Shown here in pieces: positions 15,636 to 22,796 of a DNA stretch of 39,640 nucleotides (position 1 is the first letter of the stretch; every line of letters begins with the position of its first letter). Both the position numbers and the translations under genes were made by a program. Below the pieces are notes generated by a model that searched no databases, was not told the origin of the DNA, and worked only from the letters and a program-made list of their open reading frames with translations. The stretch is from Deltaproteobacteria bacterium (GTDB lineage Bacteria; Desulfobacterota; Syntrophia; Syntrophales; UBA5619), in the NCBI GenBank assembly GCA_021372415.1, contig JAJFUM010000404.1:1-39640 (forward strand), read 5' to 3'.

Positions 15636-16739
15636 CTAATCCATATGCCCGGTCTTGTCAAAAGAATGTTTTCCCTCCCCCCCGCACTCCGGCAGGAGGG
15701 AAAAGGGCTGTAGGGGGATCTTCCCCCGCCCGCCCGGACAGTCGAGCACGTAGCGTGGCAGGCACAACCCCGAGACGTTGCGCCAGAGTTGCTCCATGAT
15801 CCCCAGGCCCGTCCAGAGCTCGGTCCGGAAGTGACCCGTCCCGCGGACAGGATCGCACTGGAAGAGGTAATAGGGCCGTACCGAGATCCGCTCGAGACCG
15901 TAGAGCAGGTCCCGCATCGTCCCGTAGTCGTCGTTGACCCCCCTGAGCAGGACCGACTGGTTGGAGACGGGGATCCCGGCGGACAGGAGCCTCTCGCAGG
16001 CCTCGGCGGCCTCGGCCGTAATCTCCCGGGGGTGGTTGAACTGGGTGTTGAACCAGAGGGGCCGGTGTCTCTTGAGCATCGCGCAGAGGCCGGGCGTGAC
16101 GCGCATCGGCAGAGTGACCGGTACCCGGCTCCCGATGCGCAGGACCTCCACATGGGGGATCGCCCGTAGTGCCCCCAGGAACCAGTCCAGAAGGCCCTCG
16201 GCCAGGAGCAGGGGGTCCCCTCCGGAGACGATCACCTCCCGGATGGCCGGGGTCCCGGCCACGTGATCCACCATGGCTTCGAGTCTCCCGCGGGCCCCGC
16301 CAGACCCCTTGGCGGTCCAAAGACGTTTGCGGTTGCAGTGCCGGCAATGAAGGGCGCAGGTGCTGGTGGCAATCGCCAGGGCGCGGTCGGGATAACGGTG
16401 AATCAACCCCGGAACGGGCATCGCCTCCCCCTCGCCGAGCGGGTCCTCCTCCCCTCCCAGGGCCTGATCCAGCTCCCGCGGATCGGGAAAACACTGCCTG
16501 CGCAGGGGATCCCCCTCATCAGCCAGATCCATCAGCGAGAGGTAATAGGGCGTGATCGCAACGGGGTAGACGCGCATCACCGGTCCCCAGGCGGCCAGGG
16601 ACGCCACGGACCTTCCCATCACCGCCGAGAGTTGCCGAAGGGTGCGGACACGATTCCTGAACTGCCAGCGCCAGTCGCCCCAGGCCTCAGGGGGCACCCC
16701 TTCCCAGGGCCCGCCGCCCTGCCGCGGTCCTTTCGTCAT
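15636..16739 (-). CDS. epmB: KamA-family radical SAM aminomutase, probable EF-P lysine 2,3-aminomutase
   Basis: This 367-residue enzyme isomerises lysine to beta-lysine using S-adenosylmethionine, a [4Fe-4S] cluster and PLP. The cluster Cys residues are C128, C132 and C135 (CALHCRHC). EVIVSGGDPLLL follows, and Lys340 in CPGGRGKIP is the PLP lysine. Unlike E. coli EpmB, it keeps QCDPVRGTGHFR (Asp296) and LDCPGG (Asp333), matching the two Asp residues that hold the lysine amino group in true lysine 2,3-aminomutase. It heads the unit with efp and epmA, so an EF-P role is inferred from context. The ATG at 16739 has GAGG five bases upstream; an in-frame ATG at 16763 and a GTG at 16778 are alternatives. 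Confidence 0.88.
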   Translation of the reverse strand: MTKGPRQGGGPWEGVPPEAWGDWRWQFRNRVRTLRQLSAVMGRSVASLAAWGPVMRVYPVAITPYYLSLMDLADEGDPLRRQCFPDPRELDQALGGEEDPLGEGEAMPVPGLIHRYPDRALAIATSTCALHCRHCNRKRLWTAKGSGGARGRLEAMVDHVAGTPAIREVIVSGGDPLLLAEGLLDWFLGALRAIPHVEVLRIGSRVPVTLPMRVTPGLCAMLKRHRPLWFNTQFNHPREITAEAAEACERLLSAGIPVSNQSVLLRGVNDDYGTMRDLLYGLERISVRPYYLFQCDPVRGTGHFRTELWTGLGIMEQLWRNVSGLCLPRYVLDCPGGRGKIPLQPFSLLPECGGEGKHSFDKTGHMD

Positions 16740-16778
16740 TTTCGCCTCTACCGTCTTGGTCATGCCTGTTCTCACCAC

Positions 16779-17290
16779 CGCGGTCCCGGGGGCCGTTCAG
16801 AACTCCCGGGGCCTTAACCGGGCGCTTCCTATCACACTTTCCCCATCCGGCAAAGGGGAATCTCGAACTTCCCCTGGGAAAGAGCGCCTTGCTTCGTTCT
16901 GATGTCAGAGAGCCCCCATGCCCTCCCAGTGGCCCGCCTCCTCAGGCAGGCGGCTCCCTCCCGACAGGCTGTTGTCATCCGTCGGCCTCGGCACACTTGA
17001 GGTCCCGCCCGTCGACTCACGCCATTTCAGGGCAATTCCCTATGATTTTTCATCTCCCCGGTCAGGCCTCAAAGGCCCTTCCTCTTTTGCGCGACAAGGC
17101 GTCCCGCAAATGCCTCCAGAGGCATGGAGCGATGCGATCTTGCTCAAGAATGTCTCGTGGCGATGGGAAAAGGCTCTGGCAGAAGAGGAACCAATGGGGG
17201 GAGCCCTTGCCCCCCTAGAGCGGCCGACAGGGTCTTCAGCGTCGTAAATGCCCGCCGTCCCGGAGGGATATCCCCGGCAATTCAATTTGC
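16779..17290. other. Gene-free, hairpin-rich gap between epmB and fadD-like gene
   Basis: No plausible protein was found on either strand. Several short perfect stems are present: 16854-16875 (AGGGGAA/TTCCCCT), 16934-16953 (CCGCCT/AGGCGG), 17111-17124 (TGCCT/AGGCA) and 17196-17215 (GGGGGG/CCCCCC). No T-tracts follow them. It separates divergent genes, so promoters for both directions are expected. Confidence 0.5.
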
Positions 17291-17319
17291 TTGACTGAAA
17301 GGACGCCTTTCCGTATCCT
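17291..17319 (+). promoter_or_regulatory. Candidate promoter of the fadD-like gene
   Basis: TTGACT (17291-17296) lies exactly 17 bp from TATCCT (17314-17319). This coincides with the first in-frame TTG of the acyl-CoA ligase reading frame, which argues that translation begins further downstream. Confidence 0.5.
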
Positions 17320-19228
17320 CCCCCCCTGCGCCAAGGCAGGCGCAACGATCAAAAACGAAAGAGAGATTCGTCCCACGTCCGACCACGTTTCCATAGCAAT
17401 CCCCGCGACAACCATCACCGACGCCCCCACCCTGCCGGCCTTGCTGGCCCGGCGCATCTCCCTCAGCCCAGGTCAGGAGGCCTACCGGGCCTTCGACACC
17501 CAGGCGCAGCGTTGGCGTTCGCTGACCTGGGCCCAGGTCGGCGAAGGCGTGGCCCGCTGGTGCGACGCCCTGGCGGCGATGGCCCTGCCGGCGGCGGCGC
17601 GGGTCTCCATCCTGCTTCCCAACGGCCTGGATACGGTGAGCATCGATCAGGCCGCCCTGGCCCTGGGCATGGTCCCGGTACCGCTGCACGCCAACGACAC
17701 CCCGGGCAGCATCGCCCACATCCTGGGCGACTGCGCGGTTTCGCTGCTGGTCGTGGAGCAGCGCCGGAAGTGGGAGGCCATCATCGCCACGGGTGCGGCG
17801 TTGCCCGCCCTGCGGGCCGTGGTGGTCACCGGAGACATGACCTCGGGGAACGAGGACCTCTCCCGTCACCCCTCGGCCGGGGTCCCGGTGCTGGCGCTGG
17901 CCGCCTGGCTGGCCGCTGGTGTGCCCTCGGCCCATTTTCCCGGTCCGGCCGCCGAGGACCTGGCCGCCATCATCTACACCTCGGGGACCACGGGCAAACC
18001 CAAAGGCGTGAAGCTGACCCACCGCAACATATTGGCCAATGTGAACGCCGTGCTGGGCCGGGTATGGGCCGGTCCAGAGGATCTGTTCCTCTCGTTCCTG
18101 CCCCTGTCCCATACCTTCGAACGCACGGCCGGTTACTATGCGCCCATCGCCGTAGGCTGCTGCGTGGCCTATAGCCGATCGGTGCCGCTCCTGGCCGAGG
18201 ACCTGCTCAGCCAGCGACCCACGGTGCTGGTCTCGGTACCGCGCATCTACGAGCGAGTGCATGCCAAGCTGCAGGAGACCCTGGCCACTGCACCGCTGAA
18301 GGCTCGGCTGCTGGCCTGGACCATAACCCTTGGCTGGCGGCGTTTCCGGGCGGCGCAGGGGCTGCCGCCCGACGAATCCGGACGGCCCGGACGGCTGGAC
18401 GGACTGCTGTGGCCGCTGCTGGCGCACTTCGTCGCCAAGCCCGTGCTGGACCGTTTCGGCGGCCGGATACGGGTGGCGGTCAGCGGCGGTGCCGCCATCC
18501 CGCCGGCCGTGGCCCGCACCTTCCTGGGCCTGGGGTTGCCCCTCCTGCAGGGCTACGGCATGACCGAAACCTCGCCTGTGGTGGCCGTCAACAGCCTGGA
18601 GGACAACGATCCCGCCACAGTGGGCCGTCCCCTGCCGGGCCTGGAGGTACGCCTGGGCAAGAGTCAGGAACTGGAGGTGCGCGGCCCTTCGGTCATGCAG
18701 GGCTACTGGAACCGCGATGAAGACACGGCCCGGGTCCTCGGTGCCGACGGCTGGCTCAGGACCGGCGACCAGGCGGAGGTGAGGGACGGGCGTATTTTCA
18801 TCCGCGGCCGCCTCAAGGAGATCATCGTCACCTCCACGGGCGAGAAGGTCCCGCCGGAGGACCTGGAAAGGGCGTTGTGCGAGGATCCCCTGATCGACCA
18901 GGCCTTCGTGGTGGGTGAACGCAAGCCCTTCATCGGCGTCGTGGTGGTCCTCAACACCCAGGAGTGGAGGCAGCTGGCCTCCAGCCTGGGGCTAGACTGC
19001 GCGGATCCTGCAAGCCTGCAGGCCGCCCCGGCCCGCGACGCCGTGTTGGCCCGGTTGAAGGAACGTGCCGCCAATTTTCCCCACTATGCCGTGCCGCGCG
19101 CCGTGGTCCTGACCCTGGAACACTGGACCATCAAGAACCTCATGCTGACCACCACGCTCAAACTCAAGCGGCAGAACCTTTTGGACCGCTTCGCCGCCGA
19201 GCTCGCGGCCATGTATGCCCCCCGCTGA
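17291..19228 (+). CDS. Long-chain fatty acid-CoA ligase (FadD15-like AMP-binding enzyme)
   Basis: This protein has up to 645 residues. It adenylates a fatty acid and forms acyl-CoA in the cytoplasm or at the membrane. The AMP-binding P-loop IIYTSGTTGKPKGVKLTH is followed by LPLSHTFERTAGYY, the adenine motif GYGMTETSPVV, WLRTGDQAEV and RLKEIIVTSTGEKVPPEDLE. The C-terminus contains IKNLMLTTTLKLKRQNL. This layout matches the long-chain (FadD15/FAA1-type) group. The 5' end is provisional: conserved homology begins near PTLPALLARRISLSPGQEAYR, and between the apparent promoter and that point there is no in-frame ATG or GTG. Gly is mostly GGC and Leu mostly CTG, unlike the mixed GGG/GGA/CTC of neighbours, so acquisition from another lineage is possible. 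Confidence 0.88.
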   Translation: MTERTPFRILPPCAKAGATIKNEREIRPTSDHVSIAIPATTITDAPTLPALLARRISLSPGQEAYRAFDTQAQRWRSLTWAQVGEGVARWCDALAAMALPAAARVSILLPNGLDTVSIDQAALALGMVPVPLHANDTPGSIAHILGDCAVSLLVVEQRRKWEAIIATGAALPALRAVVVTGDMTSGNEDLSRHPSAGVPVLALAAWLAAGVPSAHFPGPAAEDLAAIIYTSGTTGKPKGVKLTHRNILANVNAVLGRVWAGPEDLFLSFLPLSHTFERTAGYYAPIAVGCCVAYSRSVPLLAEDLLSQRPTVLVSVPRIYERVHAKLQETLATAPLKARLLAWTITLGWRRFRAAQGLPPDESGRPGRLDGLLWPLLAHFVAKPVLDRFGGRIRVAVSGGAAIPPAVARTFLGLGLPLLQGYGMTETSPVVAVNSLEDNDPATVGRPLPGLEVRLGKSQELEVRGPSVMQGYWNRDEDTARVLGADGWLRTGDQAEVRDGRIFIRGRLKEIIVTSTGEKVPPEDLERALCEDPLIDQAFVVGERKPFIGVVVVLNTQEWRQLASSLGLDCADPASLQAAPARDAVLARLKERAANFPHYAVPRAVVLTLEHWTIKNLMLTTTLKLKRQNLLDRFAAELAAMYAPR

Positions 19229-19702
19229 GGCGTGCTGGGGCTACGCCCTTGCCCGCTTCTTTCCATCAGGAGACCCTTGGCCCGCTCCAGGGGAGGCCTC
19301 CCGTCAAGGCCCTGCGCCTCCCCTGCCCCACTGTCAGGGGCGGGGCAGTCCTCCGGCAGGCCGGCGGCCGGGACAGCCTACGCGCACGGCAGGAATCCGT
19401 TTCCCGAGACCAAGCAACAACCCCCTCTGGAGCTCCTGATCGCAACGCCGGTGGACGGGGCTGTCCAAAACATTGTTCGGGTGCTTCCCCATGACATTGT
19501 CACCCCCTGCAAAGTGGGATCCCAGGGTCTTCCCGGCTAAAAAGGATTTGCTTTGTCTAGGCAGATTCTATATCCTTAACAATAGGATGGGATGGCACTT
19601 CGGCCCCTCCCCGGGGCATTATTCCATGCCTTCCGTCATTGTTGGTCCATCTTCCATAAGACCCTCGCAGGAGGGCGCAACCTGAAGAAGGGAGATTACC
19701 CC
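19229..19702. other. Gene-free gap between fadD-like and baeRF genes
   Basis: No convincing protein or RNA gene was seen. The first 120 bases are GC-rich with inverted repeats; from about 19540 the sequence becomes more AT-rich (GATTTGCTTTGTCTAGG, then CTATATCCTTAAC), a likely promoter zone for the next gene, though no clear -35/-10 pair was found. Confidence 0.4.
19323..19348 (+). terminator. Hairpin downstream of fadD-like gene
   Basis: CTGCCCC (19323-19329) is exactly complementary to GGGGCAG (19342-19348), about 95 bases after the ligase stop. There is no T-tract, so it is at best a weak or Rho-assisted terminator. Confidence 0.3.
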
Positions 19703-20848
19703 ATGAATGGAACGCTGCACGAGGAATTGAAGACCCTGTTGGGCGAACAGCAAGGCCCCTGCCTGTCGCTTTTCATGCCCACCTTCCGCACCGGCACCGA
19801 AAGCCAGCAAAACCAGATCCGCCTGAAGAACCTCCTGCGTGGCGCCGAGGAGAAGGTGCTGGCTGCGGGTCTTCGTCCCCAAGAAGTCAAAGAATTCCTG
19901 GAACCGGCCCTGACGCTTACGACCAACGTCCTGTTCTGGCGGCGGCAGAGCGACGGCCTGGCCCTATTCCGCTCCCGGGACCGCTTCCGCACCTTCACCC
20001 TGCCCGAGGTCTTCGACGAGGCCCTGACCGTGGGCGAACGGTTCCATGTCCGGCCGTTGCTGCCCCTGCTCCAGGAAGACCGCCGCTTTTACATCCTGGC
20101 CCTAAGCCAGAAGGAGCTGCGGCTCTTGGAGGGGACCTGCCAGAACGTGCGGGAGATCGAGATCGAGTCGGTCCCCAAGAGCCTCGCCGAGGCGCTGCAG
20201 TACGACGAGTCTGAAAAGCAGGTCCGCTTCCGCACCGGCTCGCCCGGCGGGGGCGGCATGGCGATGGTTTCCGGACACGGCGGGGTCGCCGAAGATGCGA
20301 AGGACAACCTGCTGAAATACTTCCGCATGATCGACCGCGCCCTGCACGAGTTGATCGAAGACGAACAGGCGCCCCTGGTCCTGGCCGGGGTGGACTATCT
20401 CTTCCCCATCTACCGCGAGGTCAACACCTTCCCCCGCCTGATCGAAGGGGGCATTGCGGGAAACCCCAAGGGAGTCAGCGCCGAGGCCCTTCACCGGTCG
20501 GCCCTGAAGATCGTCACCCCCCTCTTCCAAAGGGCCGAGAACGACGCCGTCGCCCTCTATCGTCAATCCTCGGGAACGGGCCTGACCTCCGCCGACATCG
20601 GGGAGATCGTCCCGGCCTCTGTCCACGGACGGGTCGGATCGCTCTTCGTCGCGGTCGGTCGCCAAAGATGGGGGAAATTCAATCCCGAGACCGGCACCGC
20701 GGCACTGCACCGGCAGGCGGAGGAGGGAAGTGAGGATCTCCTTGAGATCGCGGCCATCCAGACCTTCCTGAACGGCGGATCGGTCTTCATCCTGTCCCCG
20801 GAACGGATGCCCGACGCCAGCGACCTGATCGCCGTTTTCCGCTATTAA
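19703..20848 (+). CDS. Bacterial archaeo-eukaryotic release factor-like protein (baeRF family)
   Basis: This 381-residue cytoplasmic protein has no signal peptide. The opening LKTLLGEQQGPCLSLFMPTFRTG is followed by NQIRLKNLLRGAEEKV, LFWRRQSDGLALFRSRD, FHVRPLLPLLQEDRRFYILALSQKELRLLEG, then LLKYFRMIDRALHELIEDEQAPLVLAGVDYLFPIYRE. This string of motifs is characteristic of bacterial proteins with the eRF1/Pelota-like fold (the baeRF families, probably family 7 or a close relative). A translation-related or ribosome-rescue role has been proposed from fold and context, but no biochemical function is established. The ATG at 19703 has GGGAG about eight bases upstream. It stands alone between a ligase and a convergent nuclease gene. 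Confidence 0.75.
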   Translation: MNGTLHEELKTLLGEQQGPCLSLFMPTFRTGTESQQNQIRLKNLLRGAEEKVLAAGLRPQEVKEFLEPALTLTTNVLFWRRQSDGLALFRSRDRFRTFTLPEVFDEALTVGERFHVRPLLPLLQEDRRFYILALSQKELRLLEGTCQNVREIEIESVPKSLAEALQYDESEKQVRFRTGSPGGGGMAMVSGHGGVAEDAKDNLLKYFRMIDRALHELIEDEQAPLVLAGVDYLFPIYREVNTFPRLIEGGIAGNPKGVSAEALHRSALKIVTPLFQRAENDAVALYRQSSGTGLTSADIGEIVPASVHGRVGSLFVAVGRQRWGKFNPETGTAALHRQAEEGSEDLLEIAAIQTFLNGGSVFILSPERMPDASDLIAVFRY

Positions 20849-20867
20849 TCTGGGGAATCCCGCTCTC

Positions 20868-20947
20868 ATTCCGGGAAGGCCCTCGCCCCACTCGCAGGGC
20901 TTTCCCGGAATCGGGGCGGAGCGGGACCTCCAGAGGGGTCTCTGGAG
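20868..20947. terminator. Tandem hairpins between convergent genes
   Basis: A 16-bp stem runs from ATTCCGGGAAGGCCCT (20868-20883) to its complement at 20896-20911, with one G-T wobble. A second perfect 8-bp stem CTCCAGAG/CTCTGGAG (20928-20947) has a 4-nt loop. It lies between the ends of the baeRF gene and yhaM and probably serves as a bidirectional transcription barrier. Confidence 0.6.
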
Positions 20948-20976
20948 TCCGTGGCCCCGGTCACGACCAGCCCCTT

Positions 20977-22008
20977 TCAGCCCCCCTCGTTCCCGGTCTG
21001 GCCAGGAAGTTCCGCGGGCTCGCCAGGCCTCCTCCCCTCATCCCCGCCCTGGGCCCGTCGTCCCTTGTAGATGTACCGATCGAAGAGTCGGTGGTAGGGG
21101 GTCCAGTCCGACTCGTCGTCGCGGGCCTCCCGGATAGTCTCTTGGAAGGCGTTCACCTTGGCGTCGAGATCATCCATGTAATGGACAATCAGGGCCTCCA
21201 GGGTTTTCGGTCTCTTGGGGGAACCGTACTCCAGGACACCGTGATGGCTCAGGATCAGATGGCGCAGTTCCATGGCCATCTGCTCGGGGAAGTCGGGAAT
21301 GGCCGCGATCTTCCGGTCGATCATCTCCACCCCCATGACGATGTGCCCGATCAGTCTCCCCGCATCGCTGTACTCCACGATCCGATCAAAGGAGAATTCG
21401 TGGATCTTGCCGATGTCGTGGAGGATGCCGCCGGTGATCAGGAGGTCCCGGTCGATCCCCTGGTAATGGGCCGCCGCCCGATCGAGCAACCGGACGACGG
21501 AGAGGGTGTGCTCCAGAAGCCCGCCGATATAAATATGATGGAATCCCTTGGCTGCCGGAGCCCTGCGGAAGAGGGCGGCGATCCCCTCGTCCTCCAGGAA
21601 GGACGCCAGCAGAGCCGCCAGACAGGGGGTCTTGACCTGGGCCGCGTAACCGCGGATCGCGGCAAACATCTCGTCCAGATCCCCCTTGGCCACGGGGAAA
21701 AAGTCCGCCAGTTCGACCTCTCTGTCCGCGACCTTGCCGATCTCGATGATCGAAAGCTGGATCGCGTTTTTAAAGCTCTGCGCCCGTGCCTGGACGCGGA
21801 TCAGGTCGCCCTTCTTGAAGGTCTTGTCCCAGGCCAGGGCATTGTCCCAAACCTTGCCGTCCAACTCTCCGGTCCGGTCCCTGAGCCGCAGATTCAAATA
21901 GGGGGCCCCTTTCTGGGAGTAGGCCAAGTTCTTCTCCGCCGCCAGGAAGACCTCGCTGACCCGGTCACCGGTCCGAATGTCCTTTGCAAAAACAGCCTTT
22001 GATTTCAA
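20977..22008 (-). CDS. 3'-5' exoribonuclease YhaM-like (OB-fold plus HD domain)
   Basis: This 343-residue protein has an N-terminal OB-fold nucleic-acid-binding domain (about 1-100: NLRLRDRTGELDGKVWDN, KGDLIRVQARAQSFKNAIQL) followed by an HD phosphohydrolase domain with LEHTLSVVRLLDRAA, ITGGILHDIGKI (the H-D pair), GHIVMG and LILSHHG. This order is that of Bacillus YhaM and Staphylococcus Cbf1, Mn-dependent 3'-5' exonucleases acting on RNA and single-stranded DNA. The C-terminal 40 residues are a low-complexity Gly/Arg/Glu/Pro tail. Translation starts at a TTG that overlaps the fdhD TGA as TTGA, so it is coupled to fdhD. The link to selenium or formate metabolism is positional only. Confidence 0.85.
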   Translation of the reverse strand: MKSKAVFAKDIRTGDRVSEVFLAAEKNLAYSQKGAPYLNLRLRDRTGELDGKVWDNALAWDKTFKKGDLIRVQARAQSFKNAIQLSIIEIGKVADREVELADFFPVAKGDLDEMFAAIRGYAAQVKTPCLAALLASFLEDEGIAALFRRAPAAKGFHHIYIGGLLEHTLSVVRLLDRAAAHYQGIDRDLLITGGILHDIGKIHEFSFDRIVEYSDAGRLIGHIVMGVEMIDRKIAAIPDFPEQMAMELRHLILSHHGVLEYGSPKRPKTLEALIVHYMDDLDAKVNAFQETIREARDDESDWTPYHRLFDRYIYKGRRAQGGDEGRRPGEPAELPGQTGNEGG

Positions 22009-22796
22009 ATCGTCAACCGCCCTTCATGGGAATAAATTTTCATCCGCCCGCTCCGGACCGAACCGACCAGCGTGATCCCCGCCTCCCGGGCCATCTGGAC
22101 CGCCAGGGTGGTAGGAACGGAGAGGGAGGCGACCAGAGATACGCCCAGGAGCCGGACCTTGTGGACGATCTCCGAAGAGACGCGTCCCGTCCGCAGGATC
22201 ATCGCCCCCCGACAGTCCAGTCCGTTGAGCAGGGCGTATCCACCCAGCATATCGATCGCGTTGTGCCGGCCGATGTCCTGCCGGACGGCCAGAATGTCAC
22301 CGTCCCGCACCAGGGCCGCGGCGTGGGTCCCGCCGGTCTCGTCGTGGAGCGACGCAAGGTCGAGGAAACGCCTCATCAGGTCCTGGATCTGGCCGGGAGA
22401 GATCCGGACCCCGGCCGGGACGGCCCCGACAGGCTCGGCCCGAGGCGCCAAGCCCATGCTGCCGGCGCCGCTGGAGGCTACCGTCCTTTCTGGAGTCACA
22501 GAGGGCTCGGGACGGCCCTCGGCCTCGGCGGTCCGGACCCGGACCTCCCGACCGTCTTCGGAAACCTCCAGGGAAGACAGGTCCGCCCGGTTGCGGAGAA
22601 CCCCCTCCGAGACAAGGAACCCCACGGCCAGTTCCTCCACGTGCATACCGGCACAGGCGATGGTGATCACCCGACGCCCATTGAGGTGCACCTCCAGGGG
22701 GAGCTCCCGGACGATCCGCTCTTCGCTTTCGAGGAGCCTCCTGCCGTCGTACGACAGGGCCCTGAGCGTTTCGCTTCCCAGGCTTTCCCTTCTCAT
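22005..22796 (-). CDS. fdhD: FdhD-like formate dehydrogenase accessory protein lacking the sulfur-transfer Cys
   Basis: This 263-residue cytoplasmic protein is recognised by HVEELAVGFLVSEGVL, QDIGRHNAIDMLGGYAL, RTGRVSSEIVHKV and the C-terminal AGITLVGSVRSGRMKIYS. FdhD passes sulfur from the IscS desulfurase to the molybdenum/tungsten cofactor of formate dehydrogenases. The family loop normally reads T-S-x-C-G-x-C-G or T-S-G-C-G-G-G. Here the same place is V-A-S-S-G-A-G-S-M-G, with Ala111 where Cys is expected, and the only Cys residues (48 and 195) lie elsewhere. Its function may be altered. The ATG at 22796 overlaps the selB stop (ATGA). A long upstream in-frame extension is antisense-like and rejected. 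Confidence 0.88.
   Translation of the reverse strand: MRRESLGSETLRALSYDGRRLLESEERIVRELPLEVHLNGRRVITIACAGMHVEELAVGFLVSEGVLRNRADLSSLEVSEDGREVRVRTAEAEGRPEPSVTPERTVASSGAGSMGLAPRAEPVGAVPAGVRISPGQIQDLMRRFLDLASLHDETGGTHAAALVRDGDILAVRQDIGRHNAIDMLGGYALLNGLDCRGAMILRTGRVSSEIVHKVRLLGVSLVASLSVPTTLAVQMAREAGITLVGSVRSGRMKIYSHEGRLTI

Noticed and set aside
16927-16933. Cobalamin riboswitch, suggested by GCCACTG on the minus strand
   Set aside because: The other conserved core segments (such as the CCCGCAACTGT-like block and the B12 box) are not present in order.
19229-19702. Transposon or insertion-sequence ends around the fadD-like/baeRF island
   Set aside because: Inverted repeats are local hairpins only; no matching terminal repeats, target duplications or transposase sequence were seen.
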